From NCBI GenBank assembly GCA_023408075.1, contig JAEYKW010000006.1, forward strand, positions 186,001-250,000: DNA of 64,000 bases, given 5' to 3'. A program made the position numbers and the translations under genes. Shown here in pieces: positions 37,620-47,252 of this stretch; position 1 is the first letter of the stretch, and every line of letters begins with the position of its first letter. The stretch comes from Bacillota bacterium (lineage in GTDB: Bacteria > Bacillota > Clostridia > Christensenellales > SZUA-584). The notes under the pieces were generated by a model that ran no database searches, had not been told where the DNA came from, and worked only from the letters and a program-made list of their open reading frames with translations.

Positions 37620-40208
37620 TTACGCGCTCTTCTCCTCGTTCATTTTCTCGAGTATCGCCAGAATCTCTTCCCAGTCGTATCCCGCCTGATCCTTCTGGAG
37701 CTTGGTTAAAAGCGACATGTGATTGAGCACCAGCACATTGCAGTCCTTCTCACCGCGAACGCTCAATATTCCCGCGACGGACGATGCGCCGCCAAACTCC
37801 GGCACCGGCCTGATGTCTTCCGCGTTGACCTCCAGCACACTGCTGAGCTCGTCCACCTCCAGCGCCATAAACACATCTTCCCCGGGCTTAATAATCAGCA
37901 GATGGCCGCCGGGCTGCTGATTCTCGGCGCCTTTAAACAGCATGTGCGTATCCACAACGGCGATATATTCGCCGCGGTAGCAGAGCGCGCCGCGTATCAT
38001 CGCGTTGGAATCCGGCAGCGGTATCACCTCGCTTGAGTCGGTCGCTTCATACACCACTTCCTGCTCCAGCGCGAACAGCTGCCCGTTCACGTAAAATGCC
38101 ACAAGCTTGTCGTGCGCCGCATTGATTTTCAGCGAGATATCCCTCTGCTCAATCAGCGCATTGTCCTGCACAGCAACACCCGCTTCGCTGGCCTCATCGG
38201 TCAGCTTTACGAACACAAACGCGAGCACATCGTTAACATAACCGTCCGTGCTTTTGTATTCGCGGTAGCTCGCGGAGCAGGCGCATCCCACAGCGAAATA
38301 GCTGCCGTTGTAAACAAGTATTTCCCTGCGCACCTCTCCGTGCTTCACATCGAACCACGCACCCGGCAGCTTAAGCGTCTCCCCGACAATCTGTTCGCCC
38401 GTGGAAGATATCACGCTGCCCTTGCGGTCGGTGAATACCGCGAACGTATCCTTCTTGGATTTGAGTGCGTCGCCGAGCATGGCGGAAAACTCGAATTCAC
38501 TGTCGAAAACGATGCCGATGCCGCCCACCACACGGTTAGAGGTTTTGATATCCGTCACCGAAGCACTGTAAATGTACGTGTGCTTTCCGTCATACAGCGG
38601 CGTCTCTTCAAACGGTGATACGAAATATTTCTCCGGCTTTGCGTTGGAGAGCGTGCTGTGGATATAGGCGCTGCTCAGCGTCGTTCCCACATCTCGCCGA
38701 TATTCGGGGTTCGAAACCGCCACAATACGGCCTGTCTTGTCATAGAGAAACAGATTGCTGTACACCGTATACAGGCTGTGGATATAGGCGAGAATCTTGG
38801 TCAGCCTTGCCTGATCCTTATCGCTGATCGCGTCCTGCGCGAGCACCGACCGGAAAGTGGAGTTGAGCACCCACCAACGGCAGTCGTTGGCGCGCTCGTA
38901 CAAATTGCGGTCCATAATGTCGATGCACAGCGAGGCGAGAAATCCCGCATCCAAAAGGCTTGTGGAAATCACAGTCGAAAACAGATCGGCCACCGATTTT
39001 TTAAACAGGCTGCTCGTCCCCGCACCAATCTTGCCGATATTGTTGAGTATGGGCTTGAGCCTTGATAACTCCTCATCCTTAACGCCCTCTTTGTCGATAA
39101 GCTGTCCGTTGTAAACGATGCGCTTCAACGATTTATTGATCGTCTGCGTCTGAACAATGATCTCGTTGAGGGCTGTGGAAAACGAATCCGCCTTGCTCAT
39201 CAGCGCACCCACAATGCCGCTGCCGATACCCTGCAGCTCAGATTTTTCTTTGAACGCGAGGTGCAGCGGCTGCATCACCATGCCGCGCCATCCGAGGCCG
39301 TAATAGTCCTGATAGCCCTGTGTGGGCACGGTCTTAACGATGTACGCCATACCCCGGTAATACACGATGCCGTTCTGGCCTTCTTCCACCGTTTCCACGG
39401 CAATCCCCGTCGGCACATGGTTTTCGTCGTTGCTCGCAATCACCGTGTTGTTTTCGTCCACAATCAGAATCGCCGACCCGTCATAGTCCGTCGAGAGCTT
39501 TTTAAATATCAGGTCCATCTCGTTCTCAAAGCGGAAGCACAGGCAAATCACGCCGATCACCTCGCCCGACTCCTCCGCATAGATACGGCTCGTAAACATA
39601 TGCGCCTTCTTTCTGGCCGCCTGAAGCGGGGACGGCGCAAACAGCTCAAAAAAGGCCTCCGCCGATTCGAGCGTTTTGGTCACGTTGGGCGCGTCGATCT
39701 TCTTGCCGAGTATCTTGTTGTTTTTGTCGAGATTGGCGAGCACGGTGCGGTTCTTATCGAGTATAATGATCTCTTCGTACACGGAGTATTTCGCCACATA
39801 CTCGCGCAGGCGCGCCACAATCCGTTCGCGGGCGCTCTGATCCTTTCCGTTCAGTGCCACGAACGTACGTATATCATCGTCCGTCGCAAGGAACCCCACA
39901 TCCGCTGTGCGTTCGTATAGATTGCGGATCAGCACGTCCACCGCGACCTGCGCCTTGGAAAGCAGCTTTTGATCCATTTTGTTGAGCGTTTCGGTCACCA
40001 GCGTATCGACGAGCTGCTGCTGCAGATTGTCGAAGCTGTCCTGTGTGGCCGTCATGGTGGGAATCAGCGTTTTGCTCTGATACGGACAGTTGATCTCGCA
40101 CAGGAGCTTGATGTTCTCCCACTGGTCGTTGAGCGACGTGATACGGGCCTTGCATTTGGCCACATCACCCATGTAGCTTAAATAATCGTTCTTCTTGTAG
40201 ATGACCAT
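37620..40208 (-). CDS. Cytosolic double Cache-like sensor with C-terminal CheW domain
   Basis: An 862-residue protein with no signal peptide or membrane helix. It contains an internal duplication. The motif NLYER appears at 96-100 (followed by TADVGFLATD) and at 435-439 (followed by ANDCRWWVL). Each copy is followed by a Cache/PAS-like sensing region (about 110-330 and 445-680). Residues about 700-835 form a CheW domain (LVAFYVNGQLFALE, ALCYRGEYIAVVDTH). By family, CheW couples receptors to CheA. Here the protein may bind a cytoplasmic ligand and join the chemotaxis array directly. AGGAGG 8 nt before ATG 40208 fixes the start. Confidence 0.85.
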   Translation of the reverse strand: MVIYKKNDYLSYMGDVAKCKARITSLNDQWENIKLLCEINCPYQSKTLIPTMTATQDSFDNLQQQLVDTLVTETLNKMDQKLLSKAQVAVDVLIRNLYERTADVGFLATDDDIRTFVALNGKDQSARERIVARLREYVAKYSVYEEIIILDKNRTVLANLDKNNKILGKKIDAPNVTKTLESAEAFFELFAPSPLQAARKKAHMFTSRIYAEESGEVIGVICLCFRFENEMDLIFKKLSTDYDGSAILIVDENNTVIASNDENHVPTGIAVETVEEGQNGIVYYRGMAYIVKTVPTQGYQDYYGLGWRGMVMQPLHLAFKEKSELQGIGSGIVGALMSKADSFSTALNEIIVQTQTINKSLKRIVYNGQLIDKEGVKDEELSRLKPILNNIGKIGAGTSSLFKKSVADLFSTVISTSLLDAGFLASLCIDIMDRNLYERANDCRWWVLNSTFRSVLAQDAISDKDQARLTKILAYIHSLYTVYSNLFLYDKTGRIVAVSNPEYRRDVGTTLSSAYIHSTLSNAKPEKYFVSPFEETPLYDGKHTYIYSASVTDIKTSNRVVGGIGIVFDSEFEFSAMLGDALKSKKDTFAVFTDRKGSVISSTGEQIVGETLKLPGAWFDVKHGEVRREILVYNGSYFAVGCACSASYREYKSTDGYVNDVLAFVFVKLTDEASEAGVAVQDNALIEQRDISLKINAAHDKLVAFYVNGQLFALEQEVVYEATDSSEVIPLPDSNAMIRGALCYRGEYIAVVDTHMLFKGAENQQPGGHLLIIKPGEDVFMALEVDELSSVLEVNAEDIRPVPEFGGASSVAGILSVRGEKDCNVLVLNHMSLLTKLQKDQAGYDWEEILAILEKMNEEKSA

Positions 40209-40289
40209 TTTCGGCACCTCCTTGATATAGATAAAAGCTTTTGACTTGAAATCACAAAACAGGTTGCATCCGCCGCTCAAAGTCCGGCA

Positions 40290-40310
40290 ATCATACATTT
40301 TATGTATGAT
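40290..40310. promoter_or_regulatory. 9-3-9 palindrome in the CheW-gene leader
   Basis: ATCATACAT-TTT-ATGTATGAT is a perfect inverted repeat about 80 nt upstream of the CheW-domain gene start. It lies in the transcribed leader if the promoter at 40368-40396 is right. It could be an operator or an RNA hairpin. Confidence 0.5.
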
Positions 40311-40315
40311 TAGAA

Positions 40316-40346
40316 TAAAAACGCCTTAAATGATATATTAAGGCGT
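40316..40346 (-). terminator. Promoter-proximal terminator-like hairpin
   Basis: On the minus strand ACGCCTTAA and TTAAGGCGT form a perfect 9-bp stem followed by TTTTTATT. It begins about 15 nt after the predicted transcription start of the CheW-domain gene, with no gene upstream on that strand. Confidence 0.6.
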
Positions 40347-40367
40347 CATCGCTTCATATTTTGTTGT

Positions 40368-40396
40368 ATTGTAGCACAAAAAAGCATATATTGCAA
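40368..40396 (-). promoter_or_regulatory. Promoter of the CheW-domain gene
   Basis: TTGCAA (40396-40391) and TACAAT (40373-40368) are spaced by 17 bp, with transcription expected from about 40361. Confidence 0.65.
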
Positions 40397-40759
40397 CTTT
40401 TTTTGCAAGTTTGATTTTTGTATTATTCATTTTTTGGCTGGGATATCCACTAATTTTTAATGCTTTTTATAATAGAACCCAGCCGAATGCATTTTTCCTT
40501 CGTTACCGGCGCAAAACAATCATGGCTCACTCATACGGTTGCGATTGCTTTTCCGACAGATTGAGCGCATCGTTTTATCGCCGAGACGGAACGCTCTGCA
40601 AAGAATTTTCATCTATATATTCCATACAGGCGGCCTGCTCTTGACAAATTCCCTTCAGCACTGTTTGAATGGAGCAAAACAGGTCAATAAGTATAGCATG
40701 CCGCTGTATAAATATCGCAACCGCTTATATATCCCGGCCGGTAAAGGAGATGCTTTCAC

Positions 40760-43165
40760 ATGATCAATCACACGCCATTTACAAAACGGTCTGAGCGCAT
40801 TTTTATTATTCTGCTGTCTCTCATGCTGGTGTTCACCACAATGGCCTTTAGCATACCTGAAGCTGCCGCAGCTGACGAACCGCCAACCGAGACAACCGAG
40901 CCCGTCGGTACGCAGCCGCCGTCCGAAGAACCGCAGCCATCGGAAATGCCGTCACCATCCGAACAACCGTCGGCAACGCCGTTGCCATCCGCAGAGCCGC
41001 CGGAGCCGGATTCGCTGCTGCAGCCGCAGACCGTTGAGATCAACGGCATAGCATGTGTGAACGGCGAAGTCATTGTGAAGATGAAAAGCACGGCTGCCGA
41101 TTCCTCCATGATGAACACGATGGACACGGCAGGCGGCATAATGCTTGAGTCGCTTACGTCTGACGGCATGATGCTCGCCGAAGTTCCGGCAGGCGAAACA
41201 AACCAGAGCTATATCGACAAGCTCGAGGCTCAGCCGAACGTGGAATACGCCCAGCCCAACTATGTGTATACGCTGGACAGATCGTTCAACGACCCCGGCA
41301 TCCCTTACCAATGGTATTTAAGCAAGATCAATGCGTTTGGCGCATGGGATATCACGGCAGGCTCGCCGAATATCAAAGTTGCCATTATCGATTCGGGCCT
41401 TGACTATAATCATCCCGAGTTTGCGGGCAAAGTCTGCGCGCAGACCGATACTTTGGATAACGACGGAGACGCCTTTGACAATGTTGATGAGCACGGCACG
41501 CATGTGGCCGGCATTATCGCAGCCAATGCCGATAACGGTATCGGTATATCGGGCGTTGCGCCGGGCGTTCAGCTAATTATTGTGGACGCGTTCAACGGGG
41601 AAAACGCAAATACATTCGATATCCTGCAGGGCGTTCAATATTGCGTCGCCAACGGTGCCGACATCATCAACATGAGCTTTGGCGGCGCGGGAAACGACCG
41701 CGCTTTGGAAACCGCCATCAACAACGCGGTCAGCAGCGGCGTGGTGTGTGTCGCCGCCGCCGGAAACGAGCATACGTCCGCCCCCAGTTATCCGAGTGAT
41801 TATGAATCGGTGATATCGGTCATAGCGACGACCCACAACGATACAAAATCAGTATTTTCCAACTTCGGCAGCGCCAAAGACATTTCAGCGCCGGGCGATG
41901 ACATACTGTCCACCATTCCCGGAAACCGCTACGAATACTGGGGCGGCACCTCGATGGCGACGCCCGTGGTCTGCGGCGTGATTGCGCTGATGCTGTCCGT
42001 CAATCCCGACCTTTCTGTCGGTCAGGTCAAAGATATACTCTACAGCACCGCCGATGATCTGGGTACTCCGGGGAAAGACGATACTTATGGGTATGGCCGG
42101 GTCAATGCTTACAAAGCAGTCAGCGCCAAAGCGGTTCCACCGGTCAACATCAGCTTTACCAAAACAGACGTCACGCTTTACGGCGGATCAGACGGAACCG
42201 TGAGTCTCGCCGCGTCAGGCGGTTCCAGCGGATCTTATCAATATTCCATTAACGGCGGCGCGAGCTGGCAGAGCTCGGGGGCCTTCTCCGGCCTTTCGGC
42301 AGGCGCGTACACAGCCATAGCCTGCGACGCGGGATATACAAGCAACGCGACGGCATGCGCCGTCACGGTCGGCCAGCCCGCACATGTGGGCAGCGTGGCT
42401 GCGAGCAGAATGTCAACAAAAGCGAATACGGGAACTGCCGTGACCATTATTCCTCCCGCCGCACCCAAGGGATATACGCTGCAGTCAATCTCATACTCAT
42501 CGAGCAACCCGTCCGCCGCACCGGTGGATTCCGTCGGTAACGTGACGTTTCTGACCGGCGGCAAGGTGACCATCATCACCAGGGTCACATCTTACATGAC
42601 CGATAAAAAAGGCAAAGTTAAGACCAAGATCACATCGGTTAAAAAGACTGTCACTATAAAACAGCCGGTATCGTCCGTCTCGTTGAATATTGGGGATGCG
42701 ACAATCACGCGCACGCAGAAAGTCAAGCTGATATCCGGCATTGCCCCGGTTACCGCAAGCAATAAGAAGGTCAAATGGACGTCGAGCAACAAAAAGGTCG
42801 CCACCGTTTCAAGCTCCGGTGTGGTTATAGGAAAGGCGGGCGGCACAGCCGTGATTACGTGCACGGCGGCGGACGGCAGCGGCGCATCGGCAAGCTGCAC
42901 CGTGAACGTCACGCCGATCTACACGACGGGCGTGAAAATCAGCAAAGCGGCGCTGACCGTGAAGCTTAATAAAACGGCGTCGCTCAAAGCCACCGTCATG
43001 CCCAAGAACACCGACTTTAAAACGGTCACATGGGCCAGCAGCGATTCATCCATCGTCACCGTAGATGCCAAAGGAAAGCTCAGCGGCATCGCGCCCGGCA
43101 TAGCCATGATTACCGTCACGGCACACGGCGGGCAGACCGCTACGTGCACCGTGACGGTGAAGTGA
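40760..43165 (+). CDS. Secreted subtilisin-like protease 1 with Ig-like tail
   Basis: An 801-residue S8 serine protease. A signal peptide ends near AAAADE; a Pro/Ser/Glu-rich stretch (about 38-90) and an I9-type propeptide (about 92-172) follow. The catalytic domain spans about 180-455, with Asp211 (IIDSG), His245 (EHGTH), Asn336 (AAGN) and Ser398 (GGTSMATP). After it come a SprB-like repeat (about 460-545) and Ig-like Big_2 domains (about 640-801). There is no sorting signal, so it is secreted or held by its tail. AAAGGAG precedes the ATG. It is a tandem paralogue of the next gene. Confidence 0.93.
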   Translation: MINHTPFTKRSERIFIILLSLMLVFTTMAFSIPEAAAADEPPTETTEPVGTQPPSEEPQPSEMPSPSEQPSATPLPSAEPPEPDSLLQPQTVEINGIACVNGEVIVKMKSTAADSSMMNTMDTAGGIMLESLTSDGMMLAEVPAGETNQSYIDKLEAQPNVEYAQPNYVYTLDRSFNDPGIPYQWYLSKINAFGAWDITAGSPNIKVAIIDSGLDYNHPEFAGKVCAQTDTLDNDGDAFDNVDEHGTHVAGIIAANADNGIGISGVAPGVQLIIVDAFNGENANTFDILQGVQYCVANGADIINMSFGGAGNDRALETAINNAVSSGVVCVAAAGNEHTSAPSYPSDYESVISVIATTHNDTKSVFSNFGSAKDISAPGDDILSTIPGNRYEYWGGTSMATPVVCGVIALMLSVNPDLSVGQVKDILYSTADDLGTPGKDDTYGYGRVNAYKAVSAKAVPPVNISFTKTDVTLYGGSDGTVSLAASGGSSGSYQYSINGGASWQSSGAFSGLSAGAYTAIACDAGYTSNATACAVTVGQPAHVGSVAASRMSTKANTGTAVTIIPPAAPKGYTLQSISYSSSNPSAAPVDSVGNVTFLTGGKVTIITRVTSYMTDKKGKVKTKITSVKKTVTIKQPVSSVSLNIGDATITRTQKVKLISGIAPVTASNKKVKWTSSNKKVATVSSSGVVIGKAGGTAVITCTAADGSGASASCTVNVTPIYTTGVKISKAALTVKLNKTASLKATVMPKNTDFKTVTWASSDSSIVTVDAKGKLSGIAPGIAMITVTAHGGQTATCTVTVK

Positions 43166-43184
43166 GAATATCGTCAATCTGCAT

Positions 43185-43220
43185 AATCTTCGGATTTCTG
43201 TCCGGGGATTATTTTTTATA
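43185..43220 (+). terminator. Terminator of subtilase 1
   Basis: AATCTTCGGA pairs with TCCGGGGATT (two G-U pairs), followed by ATTTTTTAT, about 20 nt after the stop codon. Confidence 0.75.
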
Positions 43221-43389
43221 ATCTGCAATATTTTTTGTCTGTTTTACCGCTATATTCACTTACCCTGCCAATATTCCCTGAATCATGAACAAATTTACTT
43301 AATCTTGTTGCAATATCAGTAATGACGTACGATAATGACAGTATATATCCTATCATCGCTTCAATTCGACTTAAAAGGAGCTTGGAACT

Positions 43390-46300
43390 GTGAGCAAATT
43401 CACCCTTCAGAAAAACATCACCCGATTTTTTTCTATACTTTTGACGGTTTGTCTTGTGTTTTCCGTCATGACGCTGGATACTTCAGAGGTTTTCGCGGCA
43501 GACGAGCCGCAGGCTGAAGAAACGGGACAAGCACCGGAAGAGCTTCAGCCAGAGGAGGTGGTGGTACCGCCATCAGAGGAGCCGTCGGCAGCTGAGGAAC
43601 CGGCACCGTCATTTGAGGCACCGCAATCCACCGAGACGATGGCACCACCATCCGGGGAGCCGCAGTTAGCCGCAAAGTCCCAGCCGTTCGAAGACATGCA
43701 AGCCGCCGACGAGCCGGAAATTATCACCGAGGCAGATGGAACGCAATATGTCAGCGATGAAGTCATTGTGAAATTTAAGGGCTCGGCATCCGATTCTGCG
43801 ATTATGAGCATGCTCGATGCGCAGGACAGCGAGGTAGTAAGCACGCTTGAGGCATACGATCTGACAGTTGCCGATGTGCCGGAGAGTGAAACCGTAAACA
43901 GCTTTATCGACACGATGGAAGCTCAGCCGAACGTGGAATACGCTCAGCCCAATTATGTTTATACACAAAGCAAAACCTTCAATGACCCCGGCATCCCTTA
44001 CCAATGGTATTTAGACAAAATCGGCGTACCCAGCGCCTGGGATATAACGACAGGATCATCGGCTGTCAGAGTAGCGGTGTTGGATTCAGGCATCGATTTA
44101 ACCCATCCCGAATTTGACGGAAAGATATATGCACAAATTGATACAGCCAATAATGATAACTATGCTTACGACATCGTTGATGGTCACGGCACGCATGTAT
44201 CCGGTATTATCGCGGCTACAGCCAATAACAGCGGGGGCATCGCGGGCATCGCCCCGAGTGTTCAGCTCATCGAAGTAGACGTATTTATTGGCGAATATGC
44301 TTCAACATCAGATATCATTGACGGCATTGAATTTGCCAGCGATCACGGCGCTGATATCATCAATATGAGCTTAGGCGGATACGGCGAAAACGACGTTCTG
44401 GAAACGGCACTTAATAACGCAGTCAATTCAGGCATCGTGTGCGTTGCCGCAGCAGGAAATGATAATACAAATGAACATTCTTTTCCCAGCGATTTTCCAT
44501 CGGTCATATCGGTTATAGCCACAGACCAAAATGATAACAAAGCGTCTTTTTCAAATTACGGAGCCGCCAAAGATATCTCAGCTCCCGGTGTCGATATATT
44601 GTCTACATTCCCGAGTGGCTATGCTTATGCGGATGGCACCTCCATGGCAGCGCCTGTCGTTTCAGGTGTGGTGGCGCTCATGCTGTCGGCAAACCCAGAT
44701 TTGACAGTCACGGAAGTGAAAAATATTCTCTACAATACAGCGGTTGATCTTGGCCCGGCAGGCAAGGACGACACATTTGGCAACGGCAGAATCAATGCTT
44801 ATCAAGCTGTTAGGGAAGCCACGCAAGATTATGATGTTTCAGTTTCACAGACTCTCATCGGCGGCACCGGCAGCAGCTATGGTTCGGTGAGCGGTGGCGG
44901 AACCTTTACCAGTTGTTCCCCCGTAACAGTATACGCTTTGCCCTCAGGAAATTACCATTTTGTACGATGGTCCGAAAACGGTACACAATTATCGACCAAC
45001 CTCGCCTATACGTTTCCGGTCAAAAAGGATATGAATCTGACAGCGGAATTTGAGCAGGACTGGTATATGATATCAGCAACTCCAAACGATTCTTCTTATG
45101 GATTTGTTATGGGCGGAGGCAAACATTATGTCGGTACGCCTGTGACTCTGACTGCGACACCGAATCCCGACTGCTTTTTCATTCGCTGGACAGAAAACGG
45201 CTCACAGGTATCGACAGACCCAAGCTACTCCTTTACCGCGACAAGAGGTGTCAATGTCACGGCCGAGTTCGCAGAAATAAACTGCACAATAACAGCTCTC
45301 GCCAGCGACCCTAATGGCGGCGTGGTTTCAGGCGGCGACAGAGTCCCTTACGGCAGCTCGGTCATGCTGACCGCAACCCCCAATGCAAACTATAAGTTTG
45401 CAGGCTGGAGAGTAAACGGTTCCATTGTAAGTACTCTTCCCAGCTACACCTTTACCGCCACGAAAAGCGCCAACTTCGAAGCTGTTTTTGAATTAGATAC
45501 TCTAACCGTTTCAGCAACACCCAACAACCCGTCTTATGGCACCGTTTTCGGCAGCGGCAGTTACACTTACGGCAAGTCAGTCACATTGCAGGCGTTTCCA
45601 TACCTCAAACACCGCTTTATCCGCTGGATGGAAAACGGCATTGAAGTATCCAGAAACAACATTTTCACGGTGACTGTAACAAAGAACATATCCATCACAG
45701 CGGAGTTTGCGCCGCTCTCTCCCATAGCCATCAGCTGTACGAAGGCAGACTCCACCTTTTACGGCGGCGATAACGGCTCCATTACCGCAACGGCATCGGG
45801 CGGAGATACCGATTCATACTCGTACAATATCAATGATCAATATTGGCGTGATTCCGGCTATTTCAGCAATTTATCAGCCGGAACCTATAAGGTAGGTGTT
45901 CGGAGTAAAACGCATTTCGAAAACATCTCCTACTGCACCGTCACAATCGGTCAGCCTGCTATTACCAGCATTGCCCCTGCCAACAAATTTCCGTCCAAAA
46001 CGAATGCAGGTAATGTCATAACTATGGTTCCTCCCCCCGCACCGAAAGGCTATACGCTGCAATGGTCCGCTTACAGCGTCAGTAATCCGAATTTGGCTCG
46101 CGTAGACACTTTGGGCAACATCACATTCGTTAATGGCGGCAAGGTCACGATTACAATATGGCTGAAATACCAAACCGTTGACAAAAAGGGCAATGTGAAA
46201 ATTAAAAACACCTCTGTCAAGAAAACAATTACTATTCAGCAGCCCGTGTCGTCAGTCTCACTGAACCTCGGCGATACCACGATTGCGCGGACGCAGAAAG

Positions 46301-46743
46301 TCAAGCTGATACCCGGCATCGCCCCGGCTACCGCAAGCAATAAGAAGGTGAAGTGGGCAACCAGCAATAAAAAGGTCGCCACCGTTTCGAGTTCCGGCGT
46401 GGTCACAGCCAAGGCGGGCGGCACAGCCGTGATTACATGCATAGCTCAGGATGGCAGCGGCGCATCGGCAAGCTGCACCGTGAACGTTACGCCGATCTAC
46501 ACCACTGGCGTTAAAATCAGCAAAGCGGCGCTGACCGTGAAGCTTAATAAAACGGCATCGCTCAAAGCCACGGTTGCCCCAAAGAACACAGACTTTAAAA
46601 CGGTCACATGGGCCAGCAGCGATTCATCCATCGTCACCGTAGATGCCAAAGGCAAGCTCAGAGGCATCGTGCCCGGCACAGCCGTGATCACGGCGACGAC
46701 AAGCGGCGGACAGACTGCTGCGTGCACAGTGACCGTGCCGTAA
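43390..46743 (+). CDS. Secreted subtilisin-like protease 2 with B-repeats and Ig-like tail
   Basis: A 1117-residue S8 protease built like its upstream neighbour: signal peptide to about 36, Pro/Glu-rich stretch, I9-type propeptide (about 118-190) and catalytic domain (about 200-475). The catalytic residues are Asp232, His266, Asn357 and Ser418. It differs by four tandem repeats of about 73 residues (about 480-775), each with a 'GG.. ..G..VTL.A.P...Y.F.RW.ENG' pattern (bacterial/InlB B-type repeat). A SprB-like unit and Big_2 domains (about 955-1117) follow. No wall-sorting signal. The start is GTG after AAAAGGAG. Confidence 0.93.
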   Translation: MSKFTLQKNITRFFSILLTVCLVFSVMTLDTSEVFAADEPQAEETGQAPEELQPEEVVVPPSEEPSAAEEPAPSFEAPQSTETMAPPSGEPQLAAKSQPFEDMQAADEPEIITEADGTQYVSDEVIVKFKGSASDSAIMSMLDAQDSEVVSTLEAYDLTVADVPESETVNSFIDTMEAQPNVEYAQPNYVYTQSKTFNDPGIPYQWYLDKIGVPSAWDITTGSSAVRVAVLDSGIDLTHPEFDGKIYAQIDTANNDNYAYDIVDGHGTHVSGIIAATANNSGGIAGIAPSVQLIEVDVFIGEYASTSDIIDGIEFASDHGADIINMSLGGYGENDVLETALNNAVNSGIVCVAAAGNDNTNEHSFPSDFPSVISVIATDQNDNKASFSNYGAAKDISAPGVDILSTFPSGYAYADGTSMAAPVVSGVVALMLSANPDLTVTEVKNILYNTAVDLGPAGKDDTFGNGRINAYQAVREATQDYDVSVSQTLIGGTGSSYGSVSGGGTFTSCSPVTVYALPSGNYHFVRWSENGTQLSTNLAYTFPVKKDMNLTAEFEQDWYMISATPNDSSYGFVMGGGKHYVGTPVTLTATPNPDCFFIRWTENGSQVSTDPSYSFTATRGVNVTAEFAEINCTITALASDPNGGVVSGGDRVPYGSSVMLTATPNANYKFAGWRVNGSIVSTLPSYTFTATKSANFEAVFELDTLTVSATPNNPSYGTVFGSGSYTYGKSVTLQAFPYLKHRFIRWMENGIEVSRNNIFTVTVTKNISITAEFAPLSPIAISCTKADSTFYGGDNGSITATASGGDTDSYSYNINDQYWRDSGYFSNLSAGTYKVGVRSKTHFENISYCTVTIGQPAITSIAPANKFPSKTNAGNVITMVPPPAPKGYTLQWSAYSVSNPNLARVDTLGNITFVNGGKVTITIWLKYQTVDKKGNVKIKNTSVKKTITIQQPVSSVSLNLGDTTIARTQKVKLIPGIAPATASNKKVKWATSNKKVATVSSSGVVTAKAGGTAVITCIAQDGSGASASCTVNVTPIYTTGVKISKAALTVKLNKTASLKATVAPKNTDFKTVTWASSDSSIVTVDAKGKLRGIVPGTAVITATTSGGQTAACTVTVP

Positions 46744-46770
46744 ACGCATCCCCAACTTTTTCGCAATCAA

Positions 46771-46803
46771 GCGCCCGTCCGTCTCGGATGGGCGCTTTTT
46801 TCA
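46771..46803 (+). terminator. Terminator of subtilase 2
   Basis: GCGCCCGTCCG-TCT-CGGATGGGCGC is followed by six Ts, about 28 nt after the stop. Confidence 0.9.
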
Positions 46804-46900
46804 TCTCAAATGATTATCGCGATCCACCGGTGTCCGCGTATGGATTGTATCGCAACGATATGTTATTATATGTATATATTCTAAGAGTTTATGGTGATCA

Positions 46901-47146
46901 ATGAAACCGATACATATGTTTAGATCAAAAAGAAGCAGAATTCTCTATATCTTTCTTACCGTTCTGTCGTTTTCTTCGGTAATTGTCCGTTTCATGAAGA
47001 ATAAAAAAATATGGTTTTTTGCCGATCTCGATGAATGGGCAGATTGGACAGCCATGATTCTGATACTAATCTACGTGATGACAATTTTGGTTACCGGCGC
47101 CATATGGGCACGTGACATGTTTCGGCTCAGAGATAAAGACCAATAG
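46901..47146 (+). CDS. Small membrane protein of unknown function
   Basis: An 81-residue protein with a basic N-terminus and two hydrophobic segments (ILYIFLTVLSFSSVIVRF and MILILIYVMTILVTGAIW). No family is recognised. The ribosome site is weak (GGTGA, 2-6 nt upstream). It sits alone between subtilase 2 and the sigH block. Confidence 0.6.
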   Translation: MKPIHMFRSKRSRILYIFLTVLSFSSVIVRFMKNKKIWFFADLDEWADWTAMILILIYVMTILVTGAIWARDMFRLRDKDQ

Positions 47147-47238
47147 CTTACCGCTTACTCCAATAACTCCATATCCGCAAATATAGTGTTCTCCTCTTTT
47201 TCTTTCCCATCATATTGTAGTGCGAAACTTGTCTATGC

Positions 47239-47244
47239 TATAAT
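47239..47244 (+). promoter_or_regulatory. TATAAT box just before mrnC
   Basis: TATAAT lies only 9 nt before the mrnC ATG, so transcription would start within about 2-3 nt of the start codon. The -35 region is weak (TTGTAG with an 18-bp spacer). Confidence 0.5.
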
Positions 47245-47252
47245 CAACACAA

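Larger units (their letters stand above)
40209..40759. other. Intergenic region, 551 bp
   Basis: The gap lies between divergent genes: the CheW-domain gene (minus) and subtilase 1 (plus). It contains the CheW-gene promoter, a leader hairpin and a palindrome, listed separately, plus an AT-rich section upstream of the subtilase. No gene is supported. Confidence 0.6.

Noticed and set aside
40760..46743. Cell-wall sorting signals on the two subtilases
   Set aside because: Both end in Ig-like domains with no LPxTG or SPxTG motif, hydrophobic helix or basic tail.
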